Shown: positions 41,806 through 51,763, counted from the first letter of the stretch. The stretch is 64,000 nucleotides of DNA from Flavobacterium gillisiae (GCF_900107635.1 NZ_FNRD01000010.1:1-64000); one strand, 5' to 3'. A program made the numbers and translations. The notes: a model not told the origin generated them from the letters alone.

Positions 41806-42867
41806 TTAATATCTATAAACAAACGCATTTACATTCATTCCTGCTCCAACAGAAGCAAACAGTAGAATGTCACCTTTGTTGATTTGTTGGTCTTTTATTT
41901 CGCCTCTAATTAGTAAGTCAAATAAAGTAGGTACAGTGGCAACGCTGCTATTCCCTAATTCATGAATACTCATAGGCATGATATCTTGAGGAACCGGGCG
42001 GTCATACAATTTATAGAAACGTTGTATAATTGCTTCATCCATTTTCTCATTAGCTTGATGAATAAGAATCTTCTTAACATCATCAATAGCAATTCCACTT
42101 TTGTCTAAACAACTTTTCATAGCCGCAGGAACCGTTGTTAATGCAAATTCGTAAATTTTACGACCGTGCATTTTTATATAACGAGTATCAGGATCTAAGT
42201 CTGTATTGTATGATTTTCCAAAAAACAAATAATTAGCTTCATCCATGGCATAAGTGCCACTTTCATAAGAAATTAATCCAGTTTCATCATCATCAGAAGC
42301 TTCGATAATGGAAGCGCCTGCACCATCAGAATAAATCATAGAATCTCTATCGTGGTCATCCACGACTCTTGATAAGGTTTCAGAACCAATAACCAAACAA
42401 CGTTTAGCCATTCCTGATTTTATATAAGCATTTGCTTGAAGTACACCTTCAATCCAACCCGGGCATCCAAAAAGGATATCGTAGGCAACACATTTTGGGT
42501 TCTTTATTTGTAATTTATTCTTGACACGAGTAGCTAAACTTGGAAGCATATCAGATTGCGAAGTTCCACACTTCACATCGCCAAAATTGTGTGCAAAGAT
42601 GATGTAATCTATCGTTTCTGGATCGATTCCTGCATTTTCAATTGCTTTTTTAGAAGCTAAATAGGCAAGGTCTGATGAGTTTTGATCCGTTTTAGCATAA
42701 CGCCTATGTTCAATTCCTGTTATTCCTTTAAATTTATTAATGATGACATCGTTTGGTCGTCCAAATGGAGTTCCATCTTCATTCAAAAAAACGTGATTGC
42801 TAAAGTCTGTATTGCTTACTTTTTTCTCAGGAATGTAACTTCCTATTCCAGTTATTTTTATTTTCAT
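41806..42867 (-). CDS. 3-oxoacyl-ACP synthase III family protein (divergent KAS III)
   Basis: 353 residues from the ATG at 42867 (MKIKITGIGSYIPEK); a TTG at 42882 in frame would add five. The likely nucleophile is Cys135 in YDILFGCPGWIEG; the His in IHQANEKMDEA and Asn in ELGNSSVAT complete the KAS III triad. The fold is thiolase-like. It could start fatty-acid synthesis or act in a specialised lipid or pigment pathway; the divergence from standard FabH favours a secondary role, but no pathway genes are nearby. A strong terminator follows. Confidence 0.82.
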   Translation of the reverse strand: MKIKITGIGSYIPEKKVSNTDFSNHVFLNEDGTPFGRPNDVIINKFKGITGIEHRRYAKTDQNSSDLAYLASKKAIENAGIDPETIDYIIFAHNFGDVKCGTSQSDMLPSLATRVKNKLQIKNPKCVAYDILFGCPGWIEGVLQANAYIKSGMAKRCLVIGSETLSRVVDDHDRDSMIYSDGAGASIIEASDDDETGLISYESGTYAMDEANYLFFGKSYNTDLDPDTRYIKMHGRKIYEFALTTVPAAMKSCLDKSGIAIDDVKKILIHQANEKMDEAIIQRFYKLYDRPVPQDIMPMSIHELGNSSVATVPTLFDLLIRGEIKDQQINKGDILLFASVGAGMNVNAFVYRY

Positions 42868-43106
42868 CGGTTTGTTTTCCAAAAAATTTATGCTAATTTA
42901 ATGATAAAAAAATGATTATAGCCATGTTATTTACTATGCGTGCATATAATTATAGAATAATAATTTTTTAGCTAAAATACTGATGATTTTTTAATAAATA
43001 TTAGAAAATGCCTTAGTATTTTTAGTATTGATTATTGTCGATTGATTCTTGCTTTTTTTAACAGAAAAATTACCTAATGTTCTTGTGCTGAGAAATAAAC
43101 TAAAAA

Positions 43107-43135
43107 AAATGCCTCGATAGTTTCGAGGCATTTTA
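43107..43135 (-). terminator. Terminator downstream of gcvP
   Basis: AAAATGCCTCGA pairs with TCGAGGCATTTT, followed on the minus strand by T8. Confidence 0.87.
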
Positions 43136-43157
43136 TAGTTATTAGTAATGCTAAATA

Positions 43158-46001
43158 TTACATGTAAGCTTCAATAGGCGCACAGCTGCAAATTAAATTT
43201 CTATCTCCGTAGGTTTCGTCGACGCGACGAACACTTGGCCAGAATTTATTATCGGCAACATAGTCTAAAGGATAAGCTGCTTTTTCTCTTGAATAAGGTA
43301 ATGTCCAAGAATCAGCAGTTAACATCGCTAAAGTATGAGGTGCATTTTTCAATACATTATTTGGTTCGTCAGTTGACGCTGCTTCAATCTCTTTACGAAT
43401 TGAAATCATCGCATCACAAAAACGATCTAATTCAGCTACATCTTCAGATTCTGTTGGCTCAATCATTAAGGTTCCGGCTACTGGGAAAGAAACTGTTGGC
43501 GCATGGAAACCATAATCCATTAAACGTTTCGCGATATCCGACACTTCAATGCCTTTTTCTTTGAAACCTCTACAGTCTAATATCATTTCGTGAGCTGCTC
43601 TTCCTTTTTCTCCAGAATACAAAATTGGATAATGCTCTTCTAAACGTGCTTTCATATAATTTGCATTTAGAATAGCATATTTGGTAGCATTTGTGATTCC
43701 TTCAGAACCTAGCATACATATATATCCGTACGATATAAGACAAACTAATGCAGAACCATAAGGAGCGCCAGAAATAGCGGTAATTGCTTTTTCACCACCT
43801 ACCTGAACTAATGGATTGCTTGGTAAAAACGGAACTAATTTTTCGTTTACACAAATTGGTCCTACACCGGGTCCGCCACCACCATGAGGGATAGCGAAAG
43901 TTTTGTGTAAGTTTAAGTGACAAACATCAGCACCAATAGTTGCTGGATTTGTTAATCCCACTTGTGCATTCATGTTTGCACCATCCATATAGACTAAACC
44001 GCCATTGTCATGAATGATTTGTGTGATTTCTCTAATAGCACTTTCAAAAACACCATGTGTAGATGGGTAGGTTACCATTAAACAAGATAATTCGTCTTTA
44101 TATTGAAGGGCTTTTTCTCTTACATCTTCTACATCGATATTACCGTTTTCCATTGTTTTGGTTACGATAATTTTCATTCCAGCCATCGCAGCCGAAGCAG
44201 GGTTTGTTCCATGTGCCGAAGCAGGAATTAAACATACCGTTCTTTGATCGTCACCTCTTGATTGGTGATACGCACGAATAGTCATTAATCCAGCATATTC
44301 ACCTTGTGCACCAGAGTTTGGTTGTAATGTAGTACCGGCAAAGCCAGTAATTACATTCAATTGGTGCTCTAGTTTTTTAAGCATTTTAGTATATCCTTGC
44401 ACTTGGTCTAAAGGAGCAAATGGGTGAATCGTATTCCAGTACGGCATACTCAAAGGCAGCATTTCGGCAGCTGCATTCAACTTCATCGTACAAGATCCTA
44501 AGGCGATCATCGAATGAGTCAACGATAAATCTTTACGTTCTAATTTTTTCATGTAACGCATCAAACTAGTTTCAGAATGGTGGTTATTGAAAACATCGTG
44601 TTTTAAAAATTCAGTTGTTCTGTTTAAAGTCGTTGGATAGTTATTTTCTAATGTGTATTCACTTACTTTAAAAGTGTCTTTTCCTAATGCCTCCGCAAAA
44701 ACAGCAATTACTTCATTAACATCTTCAAACAAGATCGTTTCGTTTAACGAAATTGAAATCGTTTCGTCGTCGATATAGAAGAAATTGATTTCATTTCTTT
44801 CTGCAATAGCTCTTACTTTTTTAGCATCGCCTTTTACTACAATGGTGTCAAAGAAAGAAGTGTTTGTTTGCTGAACGCCTAATTTATTTAAAGCATCTGC
44901 CAAAGTCACTGCCATCGAGTGCACTTTATTTGCAATGTATCGCAATCCTTTTGGTCCGTGATAGACAGCAAACATTCCGGCCATTACAGATAGTAAAACC
45001 TGAGCAGTACAAATGTTAGACGTTGCTTTTTCACGTTTGATGTGCTGCTCACGCGTTTGTAACGCCATACGCAAGGCGCGGTTTCCATTAGCATCTTGTG
45101 AAACACCAATGATTCTTCCTGGCATAGAACGTTTGTACTCTTCTTTTGTAGCAAAATAAGCAGCGTGTGGTCCACCGTAACCCATTGGGATTCCAAAACG
45201 TTGTGTAGTTCCAACAACTACTGCAGCTCCCATTTCACCAGGAGGCGTTAATTTTACTAATGATAAAATATCAGCAGCAACAGCCACTTTTATTTCGTTT
45301 TCAGCTCCTTTTTTGATAAAGTCAGCATAATCATAAACTTGACCGTATTTTCCAGGATATTGAAGTATCGCTCCAAAAAAGTCTTTTGAAAAATCAAATT
45401 CTTGGTGATTTCCAACAACTAATTCTACTCCGATAGGCGCAGAACGTGTTTGTAAAACCGATAAAGTTTGGGGTAATATTTCTTCAGAAACGAAGAACTT
45501 ATTGACATTGTTTTTCTTTTGATCTCTTGTACGAACATCAAACAATAAAGCCATTGCTTCAGCAGCGGCAGTACTCTCGTCTAATAATGATGCATTAGCA
45601 ATTTCCATTCCGGTTAACTCGATAACCATCGTTTGGAAATTCAAAATTGCTTCTAATCTTCCTTGAGCAATTTCTGCTTGATAAGGTGTGTAAGCAGTAT
45701 ACCAACCTGGGTTTTCAAAAATGTTTCTTTGAATTGCTGGTGGAACAATTGTTGGGTGGTACCCTAAACCAATATATGATTTGTAAACTTTGTTCGTGCG
45801 ACCTAATAATCGAATGTGATTTGCATATTCGTATTCAGTCATAATATGCTCCAATTCTAAAGGTTTTTTCAAACGAATGTCAGTTGGAATAGTTTCGTAT
45901 ATTAGTTGATCTAAAGTTTCAACACCTATGGTTTCTAACATTTTAGGCAAATCGTGATCTCTTGGTCCTAAGTGTCTTAAAGCAAATGAGTCTGTTTTCA
46001 T
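43158..46001 (-). CDS. gcvP: Glycine dehydrogenase (decarboxylating), P-protein
   Basis: 947 residues, the full single-chain P-protein. The N-terminus FALRHLGPRDHDLPKML and the PLP lysine Lys700 (NLHKTFAIPHGGGGPG) are clear; glycine-rich GAQGEYAGLM and STHGVFE segments support the call. It decarboxylates glycine on PLP and loads the lipoyl H-protein. GcvH and GcvT are not in the window. No glycine riboswitch is seen in its 35-base leader. It is monocistronic with a terminator. Confidence 0.97.
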   Translation of the reverse strand: MKTDSFALRHLGPRDHDLPKMLETIGVETLDQLIYETIPTDIRLKKPLELEHIMTEYEYANHIRLLGRTNKVYKSYIGLGYHPTIVPPAIQRNIFENPGWYTAYTPYQAEIAQGRLEAILNFQTMVIELTGMEIANASLLDESTAAAEAMALLFDVRTRDQKKNNVNKFFVSEEILPQTLSVLQTRSAPIGVELVVGNHQEFDFSKDFFGAILQYPGKYGQVYDYADFIKKGAENEIKVAVAADILSLVKLTPPGEMGAAVVVGTTQRFGIPMGYGGPHAAYFATKEEYKRSMPGRIIGVSQDANGNRALRMALQTREQHIKREKATSNICTAQVLLSVMAGMFAVYHGPKGLRYIANKVHSMAVTLADALNKLGVQQTNTSFFDTIVVKGDAKKVRAIAERNEINFFYIDDETISISLNETILFEDVNEVIAVFAEALGKDTFKVSEYTLENNYPTTLNRTTEFLKHDVFNNHHSETSLMRYMKKLERKDLSLTHSMIALGSCTMKLNAAAEMLPLSMPYWNTIHPFAPLDQVQGYTKMLKKLEHQLNVITGFAGTTLQPNSGAQGEYAGLMTIRAYHQSRGDDQRTVCLIPASAHGTNPASAAMAGMKIIVTKTMENGNIDVEDVREKALQYKDELSCLMVTYPSTHGVFESAIREITQIIHDNGGLVYMDGANMNAQVGLTNPATIGADVCHLNLHKTFAIPHGGGGPGVGPICVNEKLVPFLPSNPLVQVGGEKAITAISGAPYGSALVCLISYGYICMLGSEGITNATKYAILNANYMKARLEEHYPILYSGEKGRAAHEMILDCRGFKEKGIEVSDIAKRLMDYGFHAPTVSFPVAGTLMIEPTESEDVAELDRFCDAMISIRKEIEAASTDEPNNVLKNAPHTLAMLTADSWTLPYSREKAAYPLDYVADNKFWPSVRRVDETYGDRNLICSCAPIEAYM

Positions 46002-46035
46002 GTAAGTGTAGTAATGTTGTGTTTTTTGAGTGCTG

Positions 46036-46043
46036 CAAAAATA
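46036..46043 (-). promoter_or_regulatory. -7 box of gcvP (TATTTTTG)
   Basis: A perfect TANNTTTG on the minus strand, about 35 bases upstream of the gcvP start. Confidence 0.6.
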
Positions 46044-46127
46044 AGTATTATAAACAATCTAATCCGTGTTTTGGCATTGATTTTTTATCAATTTATCAAC
46101 TAAATGATGTATTTGCTCACAATTGAT

Positions 46128-46135
46128 TAATTTTG
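46128..46135 (+). promoter_or_regulatory. -7 box of the UbiA-like gene (TAATTTTG), near-leaderless
   Basis: A perfect TANNTTTG that ends 4 bases before the start codon. Confidence 0.5.
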
Positions 46136-46139
46136 TTTA

Positions 46140-46952
46140 ATGATTAGTTTTAAAAGAATTTTTGATTTTTATCTCAGGAGTAGTATTCACGTGGCTTTGT
46201 CCGTGTATGCACTAGTGCGAATGACGCATTTCATGTTCCACATTTCTGCTGATCAAGCGATGGCTAATTTTGCTTTTTTTGGAACAATTGTGGGATATAA
46301 TTTTGTAAAGTATGATGCTTTGGCAAGAGCCCAAAAAAAACAAATGCGAAATGAGTTAAAAATCATTGCTGTATTGAGTTTCTTTTCTTTAACGGCTGTA
46401 GGGTATTATTTTTTCCAATTGCAACTAATAACACAATTGGTTTCCGTAGGCGTTTTAGTGTTGACACTGCTGTATACGCTGCCTTTTTTTCCAAATAGAA
46501 GGAACGCCCGCAACTGGGCAGGAGTGAAGATTTATATTGTGGCTTTATGCTGGGTAGGGGTTACATTGGTATTGCCTTTGGTTAATGCACATATTGATTT
46601 GGGACTCGATTTTTATCTCAAATGCATACAGCGTTTTATTCTCGTTTTTGTACTGATTCTGATTTTTGAAATTCTTGATTTAGCTAATGATGATCCACAT
46701 TTACAAACAGTACCACAGCAAATAGGGGTAAAGCAAACTAAAATTGTTGGTTTGTTATTACTAATTCCTTTCTATTTTTTAGAGTTTTTAAAAACTAATT
46801 TTATAGAAGAGCAATTAATCGTAAACGGAATTCTAGTGCTGATACTTGCTTTGTTTTTGGCTTTCGCCAATGAGAAACGATCCAAATATTACACTTCTTT
46901 TTGGGTCGAAAGTATTCCCATTTTTTGGTGGTTGATGGTGGCGTTTTTTTAA
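46140..46952 (+). CDS. Polytopic membrane protein, possibly UbiA-like
   Basis: 270 residues with about eight transmembrane segments. Two positions recall UbiA prenyltransferases: GYNFVKYDALARAQKKQ in a cytoplasmic loop after the second helix (a loose N...D motif) and DLANDDPHLQTVPQQIGVKQTK in a later loop (D...DD..TVPQ.G), but the canonical NDxxDxxxD is not intact. It could be a divergent prenyltransferase or a member that has lost catalysis. It is flanked by gcvP (divergent) and the M3 peptidase (convergent), so context does not help. Confidence 0.55.
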   Translation: MISFKRIFDFYLRSSIHVALSVYALVRMTHFMFHISADQAMANFAFFGTIVGYNFVKYDALARAQKKQMRNELKIIAVLSFFSLTAVGYYFFQLQLITQLVSVGVLVLTLLYTLPFFPNRRNARNWAGVKIYIVALCWVGVTLVLPLVNAHIDLGLDFYLKCIQRFILVFVLILIFEILDLANDDPHLQTVPQQIGVKQTKIVGLLLLIPFYFLEFLKTNFIEEQLIVNGILVLILALFLAFANEKRSKYYTSFWVESIPIFWWLMVAFF

Positions 46953-46992
46953 GAAATTCAATTTGGTAAAGCATTGTATTTTTGAAATAAAT

Positions 46993-47018
46993 AAACCGAA
47001 GTATTTCTACTTCGGTTT
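46993..47018. terminator. Bidirectional terminator between convergent genes
   Basis: AAACCGAAGTA-TTTC-TACTTCGGTTT hairpin between the UbiA-like gene (+) and the M3 peptidase (-). Confidence 0.8.
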
Positions 47019-47050
47019 GTATTTAAAAATGTTAACCTACTTTCTTTAAT

Positions 47051-49078
47051 CTAAAGTAATCCCGCTCTTTTCAACAAAGCATCTGGACTTGGTTCATGTC
47101 CTCTAAAGCGTTTGTATAAAATCATAGGATGTTCAGTTCCTCCTTTAGAAAGAATATTGTCTTTAAATTTATCAGCAACTTCTTTATTGAAAATTCCTTT
47201 TTCTTGGAAAAACTCAAAAGCATCAGCATCAAGAACTTCAGCCCATTTGTAGCTATAATATCCAGCAGAATAGCCTCCTTGGAAAATATGAGAAAATGAG
47301 GTACTCATCACATTTTCTTTTACCTCAGGATATAATTTAGTGTCTGCAAATTGTTTAGTTTCAAAAGCTTTAATATCTGTAATAGCCGAAGGATCTTGTC
47401 CATGCCATCCCATGTCTAGTAAGCCAAAACTCAACTGACGCATGGTTGCCATCCCTTCTTGAAAATTGGAGCTTTCCTTGATTTTTTGAACTAACTCAAT
47501 AGGTATGATTTCGCCTGTTTGGTAATGTGTAGCAAACAAAGCCAAAGCTTCTGGTTCGTAACACCAGTTTTCCATTACTTGACTTGGTAGTTCTACAAAA
47601 TCCCAATAAACAGATGTTCCGGATAGACTTGGATAGATCGTATTGGCTAACATACCGTGTAATCCATGTCCAAATTCATGAAACAAAGTCAGGACCTCAT
47701 TAAAAGTCAATAAGGAAGGCTTCGTTTCTGTAGGTTTCGTGAAATTACATACGTTTGAAATGTGGGGTCTTTCGTTGATTCCGTTTTTTACAAATTGTGA
47801 TTTGTACGAAGTCATCCAAGCACCATTTCGTTTTCCTTTTCGAGGGAAAAAATCGGCATAGAAAATAGCAACTAATTCGCTTTTTTCATCCGTTACTTCA
47901 TAAGTAGTCACCTCTTCGTGGTACTTGTCAATATCAAAAACTTCGGTAAACGTTAAGCCATATAATTTACCAGCGATAGTAAAAGCACCATTCAGCACTT
48001 TTTCCAGTTGAAAATAAGGTTTTAATTTTTCATCATCTAAACTGAACAGTTCTTGTTTTAGTTTTTCAGAGTAATACGCGCCGTCCCATTTCTCTAGCTT
48101 CTCTAGACCATCTCGTTTTTTGGCGAAAGCCGTTAAGTCTGCAAATTCTTTTAGGGCAGCCGGTTTTGCTTTTTCCAACAAATCCAAAGAGAATTTTTTT
48201 ACTTTCTCTGGACTCTCAGCCATTCTTTCTTCAAGTACAAAATGGGCATGAGTCGCATATCCTAAAAGCTGTGCTCTGTCGAAACGCAATTTGGCAATTT
48301 TAAAAACATTTTGTTGGTTGTCCAATTCATTGTTTTGAAAACCTTTGGCTCCAAAAGCAATTGCCATCTTTTTACGTAACTCCCTGTTATCAGAATAAGT
48401 TACAAACGGAACATAGCTAGGGTAGTCTAGAGTAAAAATCCAACCTTCCTTTTCTTGGCTTTTCGCCAAAGAACGAGCGGCTTCGATAGTGCCTTCTGGT
48501 AAACCTGATAAGTCTTTTTCATCTGTAAGATGCATTTGAAAAGCTTGGGTTTCGGCTAATACATTTTCACCAAACTGCAAACTTACCTTAGATAATTCCT
48601 TGTCAATTTCACGTAGTTTGATTTTTTTGTCTTCGGTTAGATTCGCACCATTTCGAGAAAAACTTTTATATTTTTCGTCCAATAAAGTAGTTTGCTCTGG
48701 GTTGAGGTTCAAAGTTGCTTTTTGTTCGTGTACAGCTTTAACTTTAGCAAACAACTCCGCATTCAATCGGATGTCGTTCCCGAAATCGGATAACAATGGA
48801 GAAACTTCCTGAGCAATTTTTTGGATCTCATCATTGGTTTCTGCTGAATTCAAATTGAAGAATATGCTCGAAAGACGATCTAGTGTGTAGCCACTAAAAT
48901 CTAAAGCTTCAATGGTGTTTGTAAAAGTAGGTGTCTCTTCGTTTTTTACAATCGCGTCGATTTCGGCTTGTGCCAATGCTATTCCTTCGATAAAAGCAGG
49001 AAGAAAATCCTCGTTTTTTATTTTCGAAAAAGGAGCTGTATCGTATTTGGTATTAAATTTCGTCGTTAGTATTTTCAT
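47051..49078 (-). CDS. M3 family zinc oligopeptidase (Dcp/thimet-like)
   Basis: 675 residues, normal for the family. The metal site is HEFGH (His467, Glu468, His471; LTLFHEFGHGLHG), with the third ligand in ELPSQVMENW. The C-terminus KRFRGHEPSPDALLKRAGLL is diagnostic of Dcp-type M3 peptidases. It cleaves small peptides in the cytoplasm or periplasm; no signal peptide is present, so cytoplasmic is more likely. It has a TACCTTTG promoter box and stands alone. Confidence 0.93.
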   Translation of the reverse strand: MKILTTKFNTKYDTAPFSKIKNEDFLPAFIEGIALAQAEIDAIVKNEETPTFTNTIEALDFSGYTLDRLSSIFFNLNSAETNDEIQKIAQEVSPLLSDFGNDIRLNAELFAKVKAVHEQKATLNLNPEQTTLLDEKYKSFSRNGANLTEDKKIKLREIDKELSKVSLQFGENVLAETQAFQMHLTDEKDLSGLPEGTIEAARSLAKSQEKEGWIFTLDYPSYVPFVTYSDNRELRKKMAIAFGAKGFQNNELDNQQNVFKIAKLRFDRAQLLGYATHAHFVLEERMAESPEKVKKFSLDLLEKAKPAALKEFADLTAFAKKRDGLEKLEKWDGAYYSEKLKQELFSLDDEKLKPYFQLEKVLNGAFTIAGKLYGLTFTEVFDIDKYHEEVTTYEVTDEKSELVAIFYADFFPRKGKRNGAWMTSYKSQFVKNGINERPHISNVCNFTKPTETKPSLLTFNEVLTLFHEFGHGLHGMLANTIYPSLSGTSVYWDFVELPSQVMENWCYEPEALALFATHYQTGEIIPIELVQKIKESSNFQEGMATMRQLSFGLLDMGWHGQDPSAITDIKAFETKQFADTKLYPEVKENVMSTSFSHIFQGGYSAGYYSYKWAEVLDADAFEFFQEKGIFNKEVADKFKDNILSKGGTEHPMILYKRFRGHEPSPDALLKRAGLL

Positions 49079-49124
49079 TAGGTAGTCATTAATTTAATTC
49101 GTTGAAACGGAATGTTTCTAATTG

Positions 49125-49132
49125 CAAAGGTA
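49125..49132 (-). promoter_or_regulatory. -7 box of the M3 peptidase (TACCTTTG)
   Basis: A perfect TANNTTTG on the minus strand, 46 bases upstream of the start. Confidence 0.55.
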
Positions 49133-49301
49133 GCGATTTATTAAAAAAAGGAGATTACAAAGCAGCAGTGATTTCGCGCTTTAAGCCATAAGGGTTATGT
49201 TATATAAATGTTATTTATTCTTCTTGCTTCTTTAAAAAGCCTAAATTGTACGATTAGATTAGATTTTAAATGAGCTAATTAGTAACAATAATAAATAAGA
49301 A

Positions 49302-49970
49302 ATGAATTACCAAATTATAATAAAGCGCATTGATACTGTAAACGAAGTGGAAGGGTATTGGTCAGATGAAGATTATATCCAGTTATTAGAGAAATTTAAT
49401 TTTCCAGATGCAGCTACAGCTGAAAAAAAGAATTTGCCAGAATTGCTAGAAATGGCTATATCTGATTATGAGCCGAATGAAGCTGCAGAAATTGTACTTA
49501 CTTACAAACTGGGTGAAGAATTAAATGAAGGGCAAATTGAGCAAATTTCGCATAATATGTTAATTGATAAAGTATGTGAAGAATATCCTGAAATTCATAT
49601 GCAAGCAAGATTGTTTCATGTCAATCAATTGCTTTATAAAGCCTATAACGGAAAGTTTCCAAATACCAAAGCGTCTGTTGTTCATTTCTCAATGACACCA
49701 ACTGATTGTGAAGTGAAAGAACTAACGGCTGAAAGCGTGTTGAAATTACTGAATAATGGATTGTCTGATAGAAATTTGATCAAAAGATTATTTGAAGATC
49801 AGATGACTAAAAACATTCCTTTTCCTACTGCCGAAGGTATTGTTTGGGAATTAAACACAGCCGATAACGTAAATTTTAGCTTGGTTACCTCAGAGAATTG
49901 GATTAATAATGAAGATGTAATTGCATCTGAATTTGAGAGTGTTCTTGAAGAAATTGAAGAAGAGGACTAA
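49302..49970 (+). CDS. Unrecognised conserved-looking cytoplasmic protein
   Basis: 222 residues, acidic, no signal peptide or membrane segment. I do not recognise a domain. The protein is mostly helical, with an EEIEEED acidic C-terminus. The segment YWSDEDYIQLLEKFNFPDAAT precedes a helical region and a central MLIDKVCEEYPEIHMQARLFHVNQLLYKAYNGKF. It lies alone, divergent from the M3 peptidase, with a strong bidirectional terminator shared with purE. Codon use and base composition match the neighbours, so it looks like a native gene. Confidence 0.7.
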   Translation: MNYQIIIKRIDTVNEVEGYWSDEDYIQLLEKFNFPDAATAEKKNLPELLEMAISDYEPNEAAEIVLTYKLGEELNEGQIEQISHNMLIDKVCEEYPEIHMQARLFHVNQLLYKAYNGKFPNTKASVVHFSMTPTDCEVKELTAESVLKLLNNGLSDRNLIKRLFEDQMTKNIPFPTAEGIVWELNTADNVNFSLVTSENWINNEDVIASEFESVLEEIEEED

Positions 49971-50003
49971 TTTGAGGCAAAATATAAAAAGCTTTAAAAA
50001 CAA

Positions 50004-50031
50004 CAAAGGCTTCCGTAATAGGAAGCCTTTG
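50004..50031. terminator. Bidirectional terminator between the unknown gene and purE
   Basis: CAAAGGCTTCC-GTAATA-GGAAGCCTTTG, a perfect 11-bp stem between convergent genes. Confidence 0.85.
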
Positions 50032-50047
50032 TTTATATAAGGAAGTG

Positions 50048-50536
50048 TTATTTTTTAAGTAAACTTTCGGATGCAATAATTACGGATTCCTTGAGTCCTA
50101 ACTTATATTGGATGACTTTTTCTAAGATTGCTTTATCATGGCTTCCAATTATTTGGGCGGCTAATATTCCGGCATTTTTAGCACCATTTAAAGCTACAGT
50201 GGCTACAGGCACTCCTCCAGGCATTTGAAGAATCGACAAAATACTGTCCCAACCATCAATAGAGTTGCTTGATTTTACAGGAACTCCAATTACGGGTAAT
50301 GGTGACATGGAGGCTACCATTCCAGGTAAATGAGCTGCTCCTCCAGCACCAGCAATCACTACCGAAATCCCACGAAGATGTGCGTTTTGACTAAAATCAA
50401 ATAATTTTTCAGGGGTTCTATGTGCCGAAACAATATCTACTTCGATTTCGATTCCGAAGCCTTTTAATACTTCGATGGCTTCTTGCATTACGGGCATATC
50501 AGAGATGCTTCCCATTATTATAGCTACTTTGCTCAT
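50048..50536 (-). CDS. purE: N5-carboxyaminoimidazole ribonucleotide mutase (class I PurE)
   Basis: 162 residues. The start is MSKVAIIMGSISDMPVM, with the catalytic-site SAHRTPEKLF and VIAGAGGAAHLPGMVA motifs and PVIGVPV. It rearranges N5-CAIR to CAIR in purine synthesis, using the product of PurK encoded upstream (66-base gap), which places them in one operon. Confidence 0.96.
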   Translation of the reverse strand: MSKVAIIMGSISDMPVMQEAIEVLKGFGIEIEVDIVSAHRTPEKLFDFSQNAHLRGISVVIAGAGGAAHLPGMVASMSPLPVIGVPVKSSNSIDGWDSILSILQMPGGVPVATVALNGAKNAGILAAQIIGSHDKAILEKVIQYKLGLKESVIIASESLLKK

Positions 50537-50602
50537 TATTATTGTTTTTTTTTAACACCAGTTATCACTAATTCAATTTGTGATAATTTGTGAAATTTGT
50601 GT

Positions 50603-51763
50603 TTATTTTATTTCGCTTATCACTCTAATTGTATTTTTAACGTCTTCGGCAATTCTTCGTGCTTCTTCGATGTCGCTATTTACGATGGTTACATGTCCCA
50701 TTTTTCTAAAAGGACGCGTTTGTTTTTTACCGTATATATGTGGTGTAACACCATTCCAGCCTAATATTTTTTCGATGTTTTCGTAAATAACGTTTCCAGA
50801 AAAACCTTCAGCACCTACTAAATTAACCATAATTCCGGCTACTTTACTTTCCGTATTACCCAATGGTAAATCAAGAATGGCTCTTAGGTGATTTTCAAAC
50901 TGTGAAGTATAGCTAGCTTCAATAGAATAATGGCCTGAATTATGAGGCCTTGGCGCTACTTCGTTTATTAGAATTTCATCGTCTTCTGTTTGAAACATTT
51001 CAACAGCCAATAAACCTACATGGTTGAACTTTTCAGAAACATGCAATGCGATTGCTCTTGCTTTTTCAGCTACTTTGTTATCAATTCGTGCTGGACAAAT
51101 CACATATTCGACTTGATTAGCTTCTGGGTGAAATTCCATTTCGACTACCGGATACGTTCTGATTTCCCCGGAAGGATTTCGACAAACAATAACAGCCAAT
51201 TCGTTTTTGAACGGAACCATATCTTCGGCAATACATTCTACATTGGGAAGGTGATCTAAATCTGAGATCTGTCGGATCACTTTTACCCCGTTTCCGTCAT
51301 AGCCAAATTCAGTACATTTCCATACGAAAGGCATTTTTAATTTAGAATCAAGAATGTCTACAATTAAACTTTTAAGATTTTCGAAGCGTTTGAAATCGGC
51401 GGTTGGGATATTATGCTCTGAATAAAAGGTTTTTTGAACGCCTTTATTCTGAATGAGTTTTAGTGTTTTTGGAGAAGGATATACTTTCAATCCTTCATTT
51501 TCTAATTTTACCAAAGCGTCAAGATTAACGAGTTCAATTTCGAACGTTAAAACATCGACTTTTTTTCCAAAATTGTAAACGGTATCAAAATCCATCAAAT
51601 CTCCTTTGAAGAATTGATCACAGGCAATTTTGCAAGGCGCTTCATCGCTTGGATCCAAAACATAGGTTTGTATGTCAAATTTTCGAGTGTCAAACAAAAG
51701 CATTTTGCCCAGTTGACCACCACCTAATATTCCTAGTTTAAAATCAGAAGAAAAATAATTCAT
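50603..51763 (-). CDS. purK: N5-carboxyaminoimidazole ribonucleotide synthase
   Basis: 386 residues. ILGGGQLGKMLL at the start, the ATP-grasp core from about 110, and the metal-binding EVAPRPHNSGHYSIEA motif are clear PurK signatures. It carboxylates AIR to N5-CAIR using ATP and bicarbonate. It is first in purK-purE; a TATCTTTG promoter box lies about 76 bases upstream. Confidence 0.96.
   Translation of the reverse strand: MNYFSSDFKLGILGGGQLGKMLLFDTRKFDIQTYVLDPSDEAPCKIACDQFFKGDLMDFDTVYNFGKKVDVLTFEIELVNLDALVKLENEGLKVYPSPKTLKLIQNKGVQKTFYSEHNIPTADFKRFENLKSLIVDILDSKLKMPFVWKCTEFGYDGNGVKVIRQISDLDHLPNVECIAEDMVPFKNELAVIVCRNPSGEIRTYPVVEMEFHPEANQVEYVICPARIDNKVAEKARAIALHVSEKFNHVGLLAVEMFQTEDDEILINEVAPRPHNSGHYSIEASYTSQFENHLRAILDLPLGNTESKVAGIMVNLVGAEGFSGNVIYENIEKILGWNGVTPHIYGKKQTRPFRKMGHVTIVNSDIEEARRIAEDVKNTIRVISEIK

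Noticed and set aside
46002..46139. Glycine riboswitch upstream of gcvP
   Set aside because: The leader after the promoter box is only about 35 bases and has no tandem aptamer-like stems.
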